Assembly: GCA_963675135.1 (NCBI GenBank)
Contig: OY776129.1
Span: forward strand, 44,280,141 to 44,344,140
DNA from: Galeopsis tetrahit
Taxonomy: Eukaryota; Streptophyta; Magnoliopsida; Lamiales; Lamiaceae
Direction: 5' to 3'
Length of the DNA: 64,000 nt
In this document: in pieces, positions 11,221 through 22,497 of the stretch
How positions within the stretch are numbered: the first letter of the stretch is position 1
How the letters are laid out: each line of letters begins with the position of its first letter
Translations under genes and position numbers: made by a program
Notes under the pieces: model-generated
Told to the model about the DNA's origin: nothing
Databases searched by the model: none
What the model saw: only the letters and a program-made list of their open reading frames with translations

Positions 11221-11272
11221 AAAAAGAAATCCCAAATTTAGAAGGATAAGCCCAACAAGTAAAAAAGAAATA
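11221..11272 (+). repeat. Right-hand flank of the split repeat monomer
   Basis: It contains tcccaaatttagaaggataa and the MULE duplication aaaaagaaa, and continues the monomer interrupted at 8963. Confidence 0.7.
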
Positions 11273-11616
11273 AGACGAGGGCGGCCGAAAAATAATAACC
11301 CAAATTAAATGAGACTAAAAGCCCCAAACATCAATACCATGCTACCCACACACAGAAAATATATAAATAATATAATTATACTATAGTATTATATAATAAA
11401 CATATTTAAACATATGGTACAAAATTATATAATACTCTTTTGATAGTTTTGATATGAATGTAGAGATTTGGCATTTTAATCAAAAAATAAAATAAAAATT
11501 GAGCATTATCCACATCACTATATTTACATAATCAATTTATATTAATTTAAGCGGTTGGATTAAAGTATATAATGAAGATTTTTTTTTATTAATATATCTT
11601 ACACCACATCGCATAA

Positions 11617-11772
11617 AATTGGCAACAAGTCTCATTTCTACTATATTAAATTAAAGTGTTGTTATCATTTACCATTTATATTGGAAAAGAAAAAAATTGG
11701 CAACAAGTCTCATTTCTACTATATTAAATTAAAGTGTTGTTATCATTTACCATTTATATTGGAAAAGAAAAA
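11617..11772 (+). repeat. Tandem duplication, 78-bp unit, two copies
   Basis: The unit starting attggcaacaagtctcattt is present twice head to tail with essentially no divergence. This indicates a recent local duplication. Confidence 0.92.
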
Positions 11773-11919
11773 TTATGCACGGATCGAGTTGATAAAAGAA
11801 TATAATAGGTTATGTGAAAAAAAACCAAGAAAGTTTTAAATGAGTATTTTAAGGAATTCGATCAAATCGCAATTGAATAACAAATAAAGTTATAATAAGT
11901 GAAGGGAGAATCACATATA

Positions 11920-12650
11920 TGATATACATACAGTCAATCCTAGTCACCAGCTTACGTGGCGAGAACTAATCAATAAAGTCGTGCGACGACTAGTCAACAA
12001 GACCAAGATAATGTAATAGAATAAATGTATTTAATATGTTTAAGTACTCGCTCGAAAATGTTGGCGAGCACATGTTTTAGTTAGCTGCTCGCCCAAATGT
12101 GTGGCGAGCACGCGCCTATTTTAGCTAGAGAAGTCTTAAGTGTTGAAACCTTGGGAGACAGCATGGAGCGTGGCGACCACACACCTCGAAGGTCTGGGCG
12201 ACCACTTTCCTAGATGACCAGGTCCTCCAGTGACCACCTTGGCCCAGCTCCTCGGCATCTTGGCGAGGACGACCACCGGAGGCGGTTTAGCATTAAATGC
12301 GCCATCAAATCACCTTTTCGGGCAGAAGACAGGTCCAATGAGGGCGTGCCACGTGTAAAGGGCGGGCAGCCCCCAAAAACCACTATATAATGCCTAAAAG
12401 GCTCATTTGTAAACACAAGTTAAACAATTCCACCAAATCACCCCAACCCAAGCAATAAACACTCCCAAGCTCTCAAACTTTTAGCTTCTCCAAGAAGCTA
12501 CATCTTTGTTCTTGCTTTGTTCTTCATAAAGATCATCAAGATCACATAAATACTCCCTAAACACGTAATAACCCCCGATCATAATACATGTTTGTCTCGT
12601 GCTAGCAAATAGTCCACATCCGAGTCAACCCGACGAAAGCACGTACAACA
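11920..12650 (+). repeat. 5' LTR of the Tat element
   Basis: It matches 22862-23615 nearly base for base from gtcaatcctag at 11933 to its end, acgtacaaca. The first bases, tgatatac, resemble the 3' LTR start tgttatac, after which about 30 bp are missing. A minus frame at 12210-12416, duplicated at 23174-23380, is just LTR sequence. Confidence 0.85.
12384..12390 (+). promoter_or_regulatory. LTR TATA box
   Basis: The sequence ccactatataatgcc lies in the GC-richer middle of the LTR, about 620 bp before gag. It is repeated in the 3' LTR near 23347. This is the likely Pol II promoter for the sense transcript. Confidence 0.6.
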
Positions 12651-12670
12651 TTTGGCGCTAGAAGGAGGGG
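12651..12670 (+). promoter_or_regulatory. Primer-binding site region
   Basis: The sequence tttggcgctagaaggagg directly follows the LTR terminus caaca. The tggcgc start is usual for plant Tat/Athila-type elements. The priming tRNA was not determined. Confidence 0.65.
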
Positions 12671-13009
12671 TCCTTTTACGTGTTCATCATCTTAGTTTCG
12701 ACCGATCATCGAGCAATCGGTTTGCAAACTCCTTATTTCAGGTTTTAATCGGTAGTTCCACCATTTAAAGCTTTATTTACGTATTTTAGTGTTCTTCGTG
12801 TTCTTGAATATTTGCGATATTCGAGACATATTTTGGAGTTTGATCTCCGTGTAATCTTGTTTTCAAGCTTTAGTTGTTGTTACTTTGCTAATAAGTAGTT
12901 GTAATAGCACGTTCTTCTGCGTAAGAACTCTAATCTTTCGTTTTTAAGCGTCGAAAGCTTAAGAACAATCATATACTTGTAATAATCCCCAGGAGACACT
13001 CTTTAAACA

Positions 13010-14562
13010 ATGTCTCAGCATACTCCACATGACGGAATCTTACCGTCCGGAGGGAACGAACCCCTTCCGGTGCGACCGGTAAACCCTTTCGCAAACTTAA
13101 ACATGGGGGACATTCTGAATGATCCCCAGCATTTGAGAGATCTCTCTGACTACCTCATGGAGAAGAGGAGGCAGAATGAGAAAGAAGAGCTGGAGAAGGC
13201 CAAAGATCAGGCCTTCGACAAAGCTCGCAAAGCCAAGGGGAATGAGGAGGACGACCGTTCCTATCACTCACACCCTGTTCGCCCCCAAGACAAAGGTAAA
13301 AAAAAAGCTGACGAGCACTCCCACAATAGCCACACGGGAGACTCGCGACACCGAAATTCGGTTTTCAACCGGATGGATGATAAAGATGGGAGGGCTCCTC
13401 GCCGAGTGCCTTTCAACGTGGATGGCCGACCAGGGAGGGCCGACCACAGGGATCGCGCTGACAAGAGAGATCAGGGCGACAAAGTCTCAGCTCTCGATCG
13501 AGTGGGACCAGGGAAGGGTTCGCGAGCTCCGGCGAAGAGTTATCGCAGCCACCGTTTTGATAGGCATTCTCCCAGGCGATCACGTCATGATGATCGCCCG
13601 ACCGCATCCCAAGGGAGCCGACGCGACGAGGACGTCGTCCCCAAACCACAAACTGCCGAGGAGGGGCAAATCGCCCAGTTCCTCGAGACCCAAAAAATCA
13701 TGAAGCTTGAGATGGAGGCTCTGCGAGCAGAGGTGGTCGCCTCGAAGCAAGGGACCACCCCACCAATCACTCTGCCCGCTCCTCCACTAAGTGTTGCGGT
13801 CCTCACCGCCCCCATCCAAAGGAAGATTCAGATGCCCTCCATGGCGGCATATGACGGAATGTCCGACCCCAGAGTACACTTGTCCAAGTACACGAACTAC
13901 ATGGCCTCAATCGGGGCAACGGACGCCACCCAATGCAGAAACTTCTCCCTAACTTTGGGAGACCGGGCTCATCGTTGGTACACAACTTTGGGTGCCGGAT
14001 CTATCACCTCATTCCTTGAGCTGGGACAATACTTTCTGACCTACTTCGGGTCTATTGCTGCTCGCCCAACCTCAAAGCAACGTTTGGCGAACGTTCGCCA
14101 GTCCCTAAATGAATCGGGCAAGGACTTCATCGAGCGCTTTGATAGGCTGGTGATCGATGGGGAGGCCGTAAATGATGAGATAAAGCTGATCTCGGCTGTT
14201 TCCGGTCTGAGGATAGGTTCCAAGCTCTGGGAATCTATCCATCTTACTTTCCCAGTTTCTTATGCGGACTTCCGCACGAGGGCTGGGAACTTCATCCAAA
14301 TGGAGGAAATCATGGACGCGCCGCCAAGGCTAACGAGCAGCCTGAGGCGTCCAAAAGGGTCTGGCCCAAGAAAAATACAAACACTGGGGAGTCGTCCCAG
14401 CCCAAGAAGGCGACAACTCAAGCTGGCAGTGCTCGCCCAGCGAACTTCAGGCCTTTCGAGGAGTCCCCAGAGATCATCCAGTTCAGAGAATCTCTCTCTC
14501 TTGATCCTAGGGGCATTTTCAATGCAGTTAGGGGAAAGAATCTGCTCCCCCATGCCAAGCCA
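13010..14562 (+). pseudogene. Tat gag, frameshifted
   Basis: The ATG at 13010 opens a frame rich in charged, low-complexity sequence (residues about 50-230, many RDKG and HSRR runs). It leads into a gag capsid-like domain at about residues 270-430 with HRWYTTLGAGSI, FLELGQYFLTYFGSIA and ESGKDFIERFDRL. Gag packages the element RNA into virus-like particles. Near 14320 the coding continues one base out of register: the downstream frame carries AKANEQPEASKRVWPKK and joins directly to the pol frame at 14563. The C-terminal part read from 14330 to 14656 in the first frame is therefore spurious. In this lineage gag and pol normally form one polyprotein, so the shift inactivates this copy. Confidence 0.85.
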
Positions 14563-17034
14563 ATGCATACAAGTGATGACAACCTCGATGGTAGTAAATT
14601 ATGCGACTACCACAACTCCATCGGCCACCACACCAATGGGAGCCGAGACTTGGTGAGAAATCTTTTTAAGCTATACAATGAGGGCAAGCTCGCCCAGTTC
14701 ATCAAGCCCCTTGGAAATGGCGACAACAGAGGCAGGAAACGTCGCGACGACAGCGACGACCTGCGCCAACAGTTGAATCGTCCAAAACTGACTCCTCCCA
14801 TGCCGAACAATCCAGGTGGCGACATCGATAACGTGGGAGCCTGTTTGGTTATAGAAGGCCCCTTGGGGGGTACTCAGTCCGGGAAAGCTCTGTCTGTTCG
14901 CCGACAACATAGTGATATGCGAGCACTTAACAACGTGCATCAGGTGTGCGTCGCTCCGGCTGCCGAGAAGCCTCTTTCTCATCAAGTCCTTTTCTCGGAC
15001 GACGACCTGAACGGCGTGGTGCACCCAAACAATGACGCTTTGGTCATATCTGGGAAAATTATGGGAACCAACGTCCATCGCATGATGGTCGACACTGGGG
15101 CATACACCAACATCCTTTTCAAGCATACTTTGGATGCTCTCGGTGGATATGCAGATTACATCGAGCCTTGCGATGATATAATCGTAGGTTTTGGGGACAC
15201 GCGCAACCTTCCCATTGGGAAAATCAGATTGTCTCTGGAGCTGGCATCGTCGAAAGAGCCAGAAATGCACCATGCTCGGCAGCTCGACTTCTTGATCATC
15301 GACATGCCATCGTCCTACAATGTGTTCCTCGGCCGACCTTTCTTCAACGAGTTCAAGGCGGCCGTTTCTACTTATTACTACTGTGTAAAATTTCCAACCC
15401 CGGCGGGAGTTATAACCGTCAAGGGCGATCAGACGCGGGCGAGGGAGTGTCTCGTCCGTTTTGCAAAGCGTCATTCTAAAGAATCTACTATGGTTGGAAA
15501 GTATATTGAGTGTCAAACACAAAAACAACAAGTGAACTACTTGGAGGGTCTTCCTAGCAAGTACCGAAAGATTGAAGTTGGGGAGTGCAGTCGTAGTTCC
15601 GACGACCACCAAGTGGAGGCGAACGAGCACGCCTCCATGGAAGTGGACGACTACACCCCAATGGAAATCGACGAGCAGACAGATTCGGGCGACCATCTCC
15701 CCGACGACCAGGTTCCAGAAAACATTCCAGATCTGGAGCCTAGGTTAGGCTTTGAGCCAGAGTTCGGAATCGAGGATCCTCGTTGGAAAGAGCCTAAAGA
15801 ACGGGCAACTTCAGCGGAGGACCTTGAAACCATTCACTTAAACGAAGCTCGTCCAGAACTCGAGGTATTCATTGGTTCGAATTTACCAGAACAATTGCGG
15901 TCAGATATGGTCGCATTTTTGAAAGAAAATATCGATGCATTCGCCTGGTCGCACGAGGATATGGTGGGCATTAGCACGAATCATGCCTGCCACAGATTGA
16001 ATATTGATCCTGCAAGGAGACCCATCACCCAAAAACGAAGAAAATTTGGGCCTGATAAAAGTGCGGCTTTGGCGGTCGAAATCGAAAAATTGATCGACAA
16101 CAAATTAATCGAGAAAACTGGAACTGATCCCGAGTGGTTGGCCAATCCAGTGCTCGTCAGAAATACGACCGGGTCGTGGAGATTGTGTATAGACTTCACA
16201 GATCTAAACGACGCCTGTCCAAAAGATCACTTTCCGATGCCCCACATTGATCACCTAGTAGACAATACAGCGGGGCACGAGATGTTAACTTTCATGGATG
16301 CTTTCGCGGGCTACCATCAGATTGCGATGCATCCCGACGACCAGCGACATACGGCCTTCATGACTGCCGTCGAGATGTACAGCTGGAAGAGAATGCCTTT
16401 CGGTTTGAAAAACGCGGGGGCAACGTACCAAAGACTGGTAAATAAGATGTTTGAAAAACACATCGGCAAGATGGTGGAGGTCTATATCGACGACATCGTT
16501 GTCAAAAGCTTGCGGAAAGAGGATCACCTACACCACCTTGCCATGACATTCGATATCCTAAAAGAGTACAACATGAAGTTAAATCCAAAGAAATGCAGTT
16601 TTGGAGTTAGCTCAGGAAAATTTCTGGGGCACCTGGTTAGCCAGCGGGGCATCGAGGCAAATCCGAGTAAAATTCAAGCAATCATTAATATGCAAAGCCC
16701 AAGGAACGTGGAAATTGGGCAATTGGGGCTCACCTACGCACCCAGAACGGCAATCAAGGGACAAGTGTTGGCTGAATTTATCGTAGAGCTCACTTTCCCA
16801 GAGAAATTGGACGAGGGAATCGAGCTTCCTTGGACACTGTTCGTCGATGGCTCGTCGACGAGCACCAAAGCAGGGGCAGGAATCGTCCTCACCAGCCCAA
16901 CCGGACAGACGTTTGCTTCGGCGATCGAGTTCGAGTATCGGGCAACCAACAACGAAGCAGAGTACGAGGCTCTGGTTGCAGGAATCAAGATGGCTATGGC
17001 CGTGGGCGCCAGAAAACTGAATTTTTTTTTCTGA
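14563..17034 (+). pseudogene. Tat pol: protease, reverse transcriptase, RNase H
   Basis: In order this frame carries an aspartic protease with VDTGAYTNILF (catalytic DTGA at 15091-15102), an RT with RLCIDFTDLNDACPKD, FMDAFAGYHQI and the YIDD active site (16483-16494), and an archaeal-type RNase H with LFVDGSSTSTKAGAGI and ATNNEAEYEAL near 16840-17000. It matures the polyprotein, copies RNA to DNA and degrades the RNA strand. Between SPRNV (about 16700) and IGQLGLTYAPRTAIKG (about 16710-16755) the usual connection and first RNase H segment, a couple of hundred residues, is missing in frame. The frame ends in a run of nine T at 17022-17030; eight T would keep it open into the next segment, so the break is a one-base homopolymer change. 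Confidence 0.88.
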
Positions 17035-18538
17035 CTCTCAGCTGATTGTATGTCAAATTACGGGCGACTACGAGGCTCGCGGCGATCAAATGATAAAATA
17101 CCAAGACCTAGTGAAAGGATCACTCGAGCAATTTGATCAATTCCACATCGAGCAAATCCCTAGGGAGGAGAATACGCAAGCAGATGCGTTAGCTCGGCTG
17201 GCCACTTTAGAGGGGGAGGCAATATTTTCAGAAGCGACCATCACTAAAATTTCTTCCCCATCGGTGAACATAGGTCAAATTTTACAGGTTGAAGCGACCA
17301 GCGACGAGGACTGGAGGTCGCCGATCACCAGGTACATCAAGACCGGCGAGCTCCCGGCAGATAAAGTGAAAGCAACCAGATTGCAGCTCAGGTCCGCAAG
17401 GTACACAATTATTGGCGACCAGCTGTACAAACGGGGTTTTTCAATGCCTTTATTGAAATGCCTCGGAGAAGACGAAGCGAAGATCGTCATGCACGAAATC
17501 CACGATGGAGTGTGTGGAAATCATACAGGGGGCAAGCGCTCGCTTTAAAGATCATGAGGCAAGGCTACTTTTGGCCAACACTGAAGAAGGATGCAATTCA
17601 TTACGCCCAGGCGTGCAAGAGATGTCAAGCTTTTGCACCCGCTATTCACTCACCTCCAGACGAGCTCATCTCCGTCTACAACTCTTGGCCCTTCGCGAAG
17701 TGGGGCATCGACATCATCGGACCTTTCCCGCCTGGCGTCGGGGGGGGGGGTAACTTTCGTAGTCGTAGCAGACGATTACTTCACCAAGTGGACAGAAGCA
17801 AAGGCACTAAAGACCATCACAACGGCTCAGATGACAAGCTTCATTTGGAAAAACATAATTTGCAGGTTCGGCCTACCACGAGCGATAGTGACGGACAACG
17901 GACGACAATTCACAAGTCAAGACATGCTGGATTTCTGCTCAGAGTGGAACATCAAGAAACTTTTTTCAACACCCTATCATCCACAATCAAATGGTCAAGT
18001 AGAGGCGATCAACAAAATCATCAAGCACACCTTGAAAGCTAAGCTAGATGGATTGAAGGGAAAATGGGCGGACGAGTTGCACATGGTTCTGTGGGCATAT
18101 CGGACGACCACGAGGAATTCTACTGGTGAAACTCCGTGCGCGCTCGCGTTCGGAACCGAAGCTGTCATACCAGCAGAGGGGTAGGTCCCAACTTTTCGAG
18201 TGGCAAATTATGACGAGCAGTTGAATAACGATGCACAGCTCTCCGATTTGGACTTCCTAGAAGAGCGAAGGCTAACAGCGGACGAGAAGAACGTGGTCTA
18301 CAAGCAAAGGTCAGAACGCTACTACAACACCAAAGTACGTGCTCGCCAATTCACTATCGGCCAGCTCGTACTTCGGAGGGCGACTGAACAGTCCATTGGC
18401 ATACTTGGCCCGACTTGGGAGGGTCCGTACCGAATAACACGCACACTCCTGAACGGATCGTACGAGCTAGAAGATCTCGAGGGCAAGCCGAGCAAGTACC
18501 CATGGAATGCGGTCAAGCTGAAGAAGTATTATCAGTAA
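17035..18538 (+). pseudogene. Tat pol: RNase H end and integrase, several breaks
   Basis: Three frames cover this part. 17090-17548 has the end of RNase H (DSQLIV, EENTQADALARLA) and the start of the integrase zinc finger (HEIHDGVCGNHTGG). The frame through about 17560-17750 gives MRQGYFWPTLKKDA, CKRCQAF and WGIDIIGPFPPGV. The frame to 18184 gives VVADDYFTKW, IVTDNGRQFTS and GQVEAINKIIKHTL, so the D, D and E catalytic residues are visible. Breaks fall in a G5 run (17525-17529) and a G11 run (17740-17750), and an in-frame TAG sits at 18182-18184. After it the same frame continues with the GPY module (GPTWEGPYRI) to the TAA at 18538. Integrase inserts the DNA copy; this one cannot be translated whole. 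Confidence 0.88.
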
Positions 18539-18673
18539 GTTTTTAATTTCTTTATATTTGTATAGTTTGTATCTAGTCATCATTTCAATACAAGTCAAAG
18601 TTTTAAATTTCCATCAAGTATTAGATAAGTTTAAATTTTAAACAAGGCTCTGCGTAGCCATCTAGGAAACAAA

Positions 18674-19310
18674 AGACGAGCACTCTTTCTTAAAGATGCT
18701 CGCAAGGTAGTGGCGACGACGATCACTACCTACCAAACAAAAAGAGTTCAACCGACGAATGGTTAACTCTAAAAGACAAGCACTCTTTCTTTAAGATGCT
18801 CGCAAAAGAAAGACGAGCACTCTTTCTTAAAGATGCTCGCAAGGTAGTGGCGACGACGATCACTACCTACCAAACAAAAAGAGTTCAACCGACGAATGGT
18901 TAACTCTAAAAGACAAACACTCTTTCTTTAAGATGCTCGCAAAAGAAAGACGAGCACTCTTTCTTAAAGATGCTCGCAAGGTTGTGGCGACGACGATCAC
19001 TACCTATCAAACAAAAAGAGTTCAACCGACGAATGGTTAACTCTAAAAGACGAGCACTCTTTCTTAAAGATGCTCGCAAAAGAAAGACGAGCACTCTTTC
19101 TTAAAAGATGCTCGCAAGGTAGTGGCAACGACGATCACTACCTATCAAACAAAGAGTTCAACCGACGAGTGGTTAACCCTAAAAGACGAGCACTCTTTCT
19201 TAAAGATGCTCGCAAGGCAAAAGACGAGCACTCTTCCGCAAAGATGCTCGCAATAAAAGAAATTTCAAAAGACAAGTACTTATTAAAAAATGCTTGCAAA
19301 AAATTAATCA
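18674..19310 (+). repeat. Tandem array, 137-bp period, about 4.6 copies
   Basis: The word agacgagcactctttcttaa begins units at 18674, 18811, 18948, 19085 and 19222, exactly 137 bp apart. Each unit also holds a second, slightly altered copy of the same word, and gagca...tgctc within it is a short inverted repeat. Arrays between pol and the 3' LTR are known from Tat-lineage elements and can seed satellite DNA. Confidence 0.95.
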
Positions 19311-19473
19311 TAACATAAATCGAAAAGCAGTGACGAGGACGATCACTCAAGATAACCAAACACATCATATAAGCAAAAAGTTCCATTCATTGAAAAGCCA
19401 AGGCTGAAATTACAAAAGAGGCCTTAGTGGCCGAGCAGTCCTAAAAACAAAATAAAAGAAAATAAAAGAGAAA

Positions 19474-22303
19474 CTAAGTCTCTGCAGCATTCCCCTCGGT
19501 AGTAGCATCCTGCTCGCCGGCAACTTCCTCCTCGTTCACAACCTCCACCTCGGCAGGAACACTCTGCTCGCCCTGTTGAGTTGGGGAGACTTGTGGAGGG
19601 TCCCCGAAAAGTACCGGAACACCCAAGAGTCGAGGGAACTGGAGTCCCAATTTCATCAGAGGGAGCAGGGGGAGTTCTGACTCCGGTTGAGGTTTTTCCT
19701 TCATAAGGAGGTCGTCCAAAAACCCGCCGAGCGGAATTACGTCCACTTCCGGATGAATTTCTTTAAGCGTATGAATGAGCCCGTGGGCAGTAAGCGCCAC
19801 CGATAAAATGGCCACGCCCCCAGCGAGCTCATTGATTTCATCTCGCTCATCCGTCATGGCGACCAGCTCTTGACGAAGAGTGGCCAACTCTTCCTCAGCA
19901 GTTGTAGATTTATTGGTAAGAATGTTTACCTCGTCCTCGGCAATCATGAGGCGAGCACGGAGACGTTCAATCTCTTGGAGATCTTCTTGATCTTTCTTCC
20001 GAACCATCTCAAGTTGGGCCTCAGAATCGGCCAACTTTGCCTCGACATCGGCCAACTTTGTCTCAAGGTCGACCACCTTCTCCTCAGAAGCGACCAGCTG
20101 CCTCTCGACGACAGCTTTAGCCTTGGCCATCTGGGCGAGCTTCGCACTCTGTCTTCGCTAACCTTGCGGCCCTCAGCGATCTGGCAGGCGAGTTTCTCCA
20201 TAGTGTAAGATGCCCGGCTTAGATCAATGGCGACCAGGCGCGCATTCTCCAAGGAGTTGTGGTTGTTTACCTCATCGACCAGAGTGGTCGTCAACGATCG
20301 AGGCAGGTTCTTCACGGCCCTAAGTGCGATCGGGTTCAGAGGCTCTTTGTCGACCGGATCCCGCGACCTGTAGAAGCCGAGGAGGCTCTCGTTGAAAGGT
20401 TCGACGAACGGGTAGTCGGCAACCCTAATAAAGAAGGAAAAAATTAGAAAAAGGTACTTGAAAATTTTTCAAAATCTTATTAATAGTAAACTTACTTGGC
20501 AACCCTTTCGGCATCCCAGCCGAGAAAAGTGTTATCTCCCTGAGCCCTCTGCTCGGCCGACGAGCTCGCATCAGTCTCTCGCGACTGAGTGCTTCTGCGA
20601 GGAGGGGATACGACCTGTGCGGGGGGAGGCGAGTTACCCCTCGTTAGAGATCTCCTCGGCGAGATCCTCTGTTCGCCAACTAGCTCGGCCCTCTGCTCGG
20701 TAGCAGGTGGGCGAGAAGAACCCCCTCGGGTTGGTTTAACAACTTTCTTGGGTGGAGCCCCCGAGGTCTCCGCCCCTTTCCTCTTTTTGCCAGAGCCATC
20801 AACGATCTTGCGCTCGCGGAGCAATCTTGCTTGTTGAAGCATCCTGCTCGATGTTATGCGATCAACTTCGACGGTTGGAGGAAGATAAGTGACAACTCTT
20901 TCTGGAACCACTACTAAGAAAGAAAAACGAGGAGTTAGTGTTTACGAAGAGTAATTTCAAAAAACTTAGAAATATTTTGATACCTGGAGGGAACTCTCGA
21001 GTGAAATGATGAGGAGGTACTCTGAGACCTGCTCGCTCTCGCATACACTCTCTATTCAAAAAGCGGCAAGACCTTTCCAAATAGCGACGATTGAGTACGC
21101 AGCATACATGGTATTGGAAGATGGGCGAGAGACGATGATCGGCGGTTTTCTTGCGAGCAGTTTCACCTACAAGAGCGAGGAGTTATTCAGTATAGACAAG
21201 AACGAGCAGAAATAAAAAGACTTACCACGAATTCTTTGATATTCAGTCTCGATGGGAATGCGAGCAGGGGATCCATCCGGCCTCACCGAACTTTTCCAGT
21301 CCCCGGCTACCCACCACCAGTTGGTCTTCCAATCTCGAATCTTATTGGGGACCCCTTCAACTAATTTGAAATTATCACGGCCTCTTACGTAATAATATCC
21401 GTGGCCCACCTTCTCTCCGGCCTCGGCCGCCTGAAGGAGATAGTTAATCTCTTTCGGGCTAAACCATGTGTTACGACATCCATTCTCGATCGCCACCAGG
21501 CCGAACAGTGTAAGAATTCCGATCAGGTTCGACCAACCGTTCGGCAAAATTTGAGAAGGGGCCACCCCTAAAAAGTGTAAGAAATATGAGATACCGGGGT
21601 GCAGGGGGAACCTCAGCCCTGCCTCCATCATGCCGATGTTGACGGCGACCATACCTTCTGGTGGCTGGTCGGCCCTCTCATCTTGGCGAGGAACAAAGAA
21701 GCAGATGTTGGCCGACAATTGATACTTTTTTCGTGAATTTTCTAGCTGGGCCGAGGAGACTTTACTCGCATACTTGCTTGCTTCATACCTCGATTGTAAA
21801 GCTTCTCGGTACGGGCGAGGAACCTCTCTAGGAAGGTAATCACAAAAATACTTGTAATAGGCCTCCCTCGAGATCTCGTCGCCATCCAAATTATCTCTAC
21901 CACTCAAGATGTCCTTTATGCTCGCCGCATATTGAACAACCTCCTCGAAATCCTCGCGAAGACTTCTCGTCAAGGTCTCCTCGACTTGGGCAGTTTCTAT
22001 CTGTTCGCCCACCCCTCGATCCAAACCTTGGTCGCGCAGATCTGAGTCAGTCTCGCTACTATCCTCCTCGGCATCATTGTCGGCATCATCCCTATCAGAT
22101 TCGTCGATCTCGTTGACGTCGACGACCACCGCCTTTCCGACATTGCAGACTCCAACATTTATGGGTTCGGGGGAGTGGATCCTAGAATCCGAAGAGGCTG
22201 CCCTCTCCATCAAGGCCAAGGCCAGACGATCTCCGTCGCCGGAGCTTTCGAAACCACCAACCAACGGCGGCGGACCACTACCGGAGCCACCACCAACCTC
22301 CAT
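19474..22303 (-). pseudogene. Antisense four-exon gene of the Tat element (one frameshift)
   Basis: On the minus strand four exons join in phase: 22303-21226, 21166-20984, 20910-20496 and 20424-19474. The three introns (59, 73 and 71 nt) are T-rich and have GT..AG ends with gtaagt, gtatca and gtaagt donors. Exon 1 begins at ATG 22303. It has an acidic N-terminus and then a domain with GLRFPLHPGISYFLHFLG and LPNGWSNLIGILTLFGL, which resembles the putative gypsy-type transposon domain (Pfam Transposase_28). Exon 3 is basic and Pro/Ser-rich; exon 4 has a heptad-like coiled coil (about 20130-19900). One base is missing near 20150 (edrv/aklaqmak); with it the model would be about 875 codons. Antisense extra ORFs are known in Tat elements, but their role is unknown. 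The missing base may be decay or an assembly error. Confidence 0.75.
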
Positions 22304-22487
22304 TTTTTCTATAGAAATGGGGGAGAAAGAAGTTTTAAAGAAGAAAATGTGAGTTTTTTACCTTTTTGACGACCGAAAACCACCCCAACAGTCGCCGGAA
22401 AAGCTTGAAGAAGAAGCTTGGAAGGAAGCTTGAGGAAGAGAATCGAAAATTTGCAGAGGTAAAAGTGTTGTGAAGAAGGTAAAGGCC

Positions 22488-22497
22488 CTATTTATAG
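22488..22497 (-). promoter_or_regulatory. TATA box of the antisense gene
   Basis: The minus strand reads gcctataaatagggcc, a textbook plant TATA box, about 185 bp upstream of the ATG at 22303 and outside the LTR. The intervening leader is CT-rich with no intervening gene. The antisense gene therefore appears to have its own promoter and need not rely on the LTR. Confidence 0.65.

Noticed and set aside
12210..12416. Minus-strand open frame in the Tat LTR, repeated at 23174-23380
   Set aside because: It recurs because the LTR is duplicated; no protein features, and it overlaps the LTR promoter.
14671..15696. 341-codon minus frame opposite Tat pol
   Set aside because: It is the shadow of the protease region; the sense frame has clear family motifs and this one has none, unlike the spliced antisense gene further downstream.
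18674..19310. Regularly spaced repeats that might suggest a CRISPR-like array
   Set aside because: Period is 137 bp, the repeats fill the unit with no unique spacers, and it lies in a plant retrotransposon.
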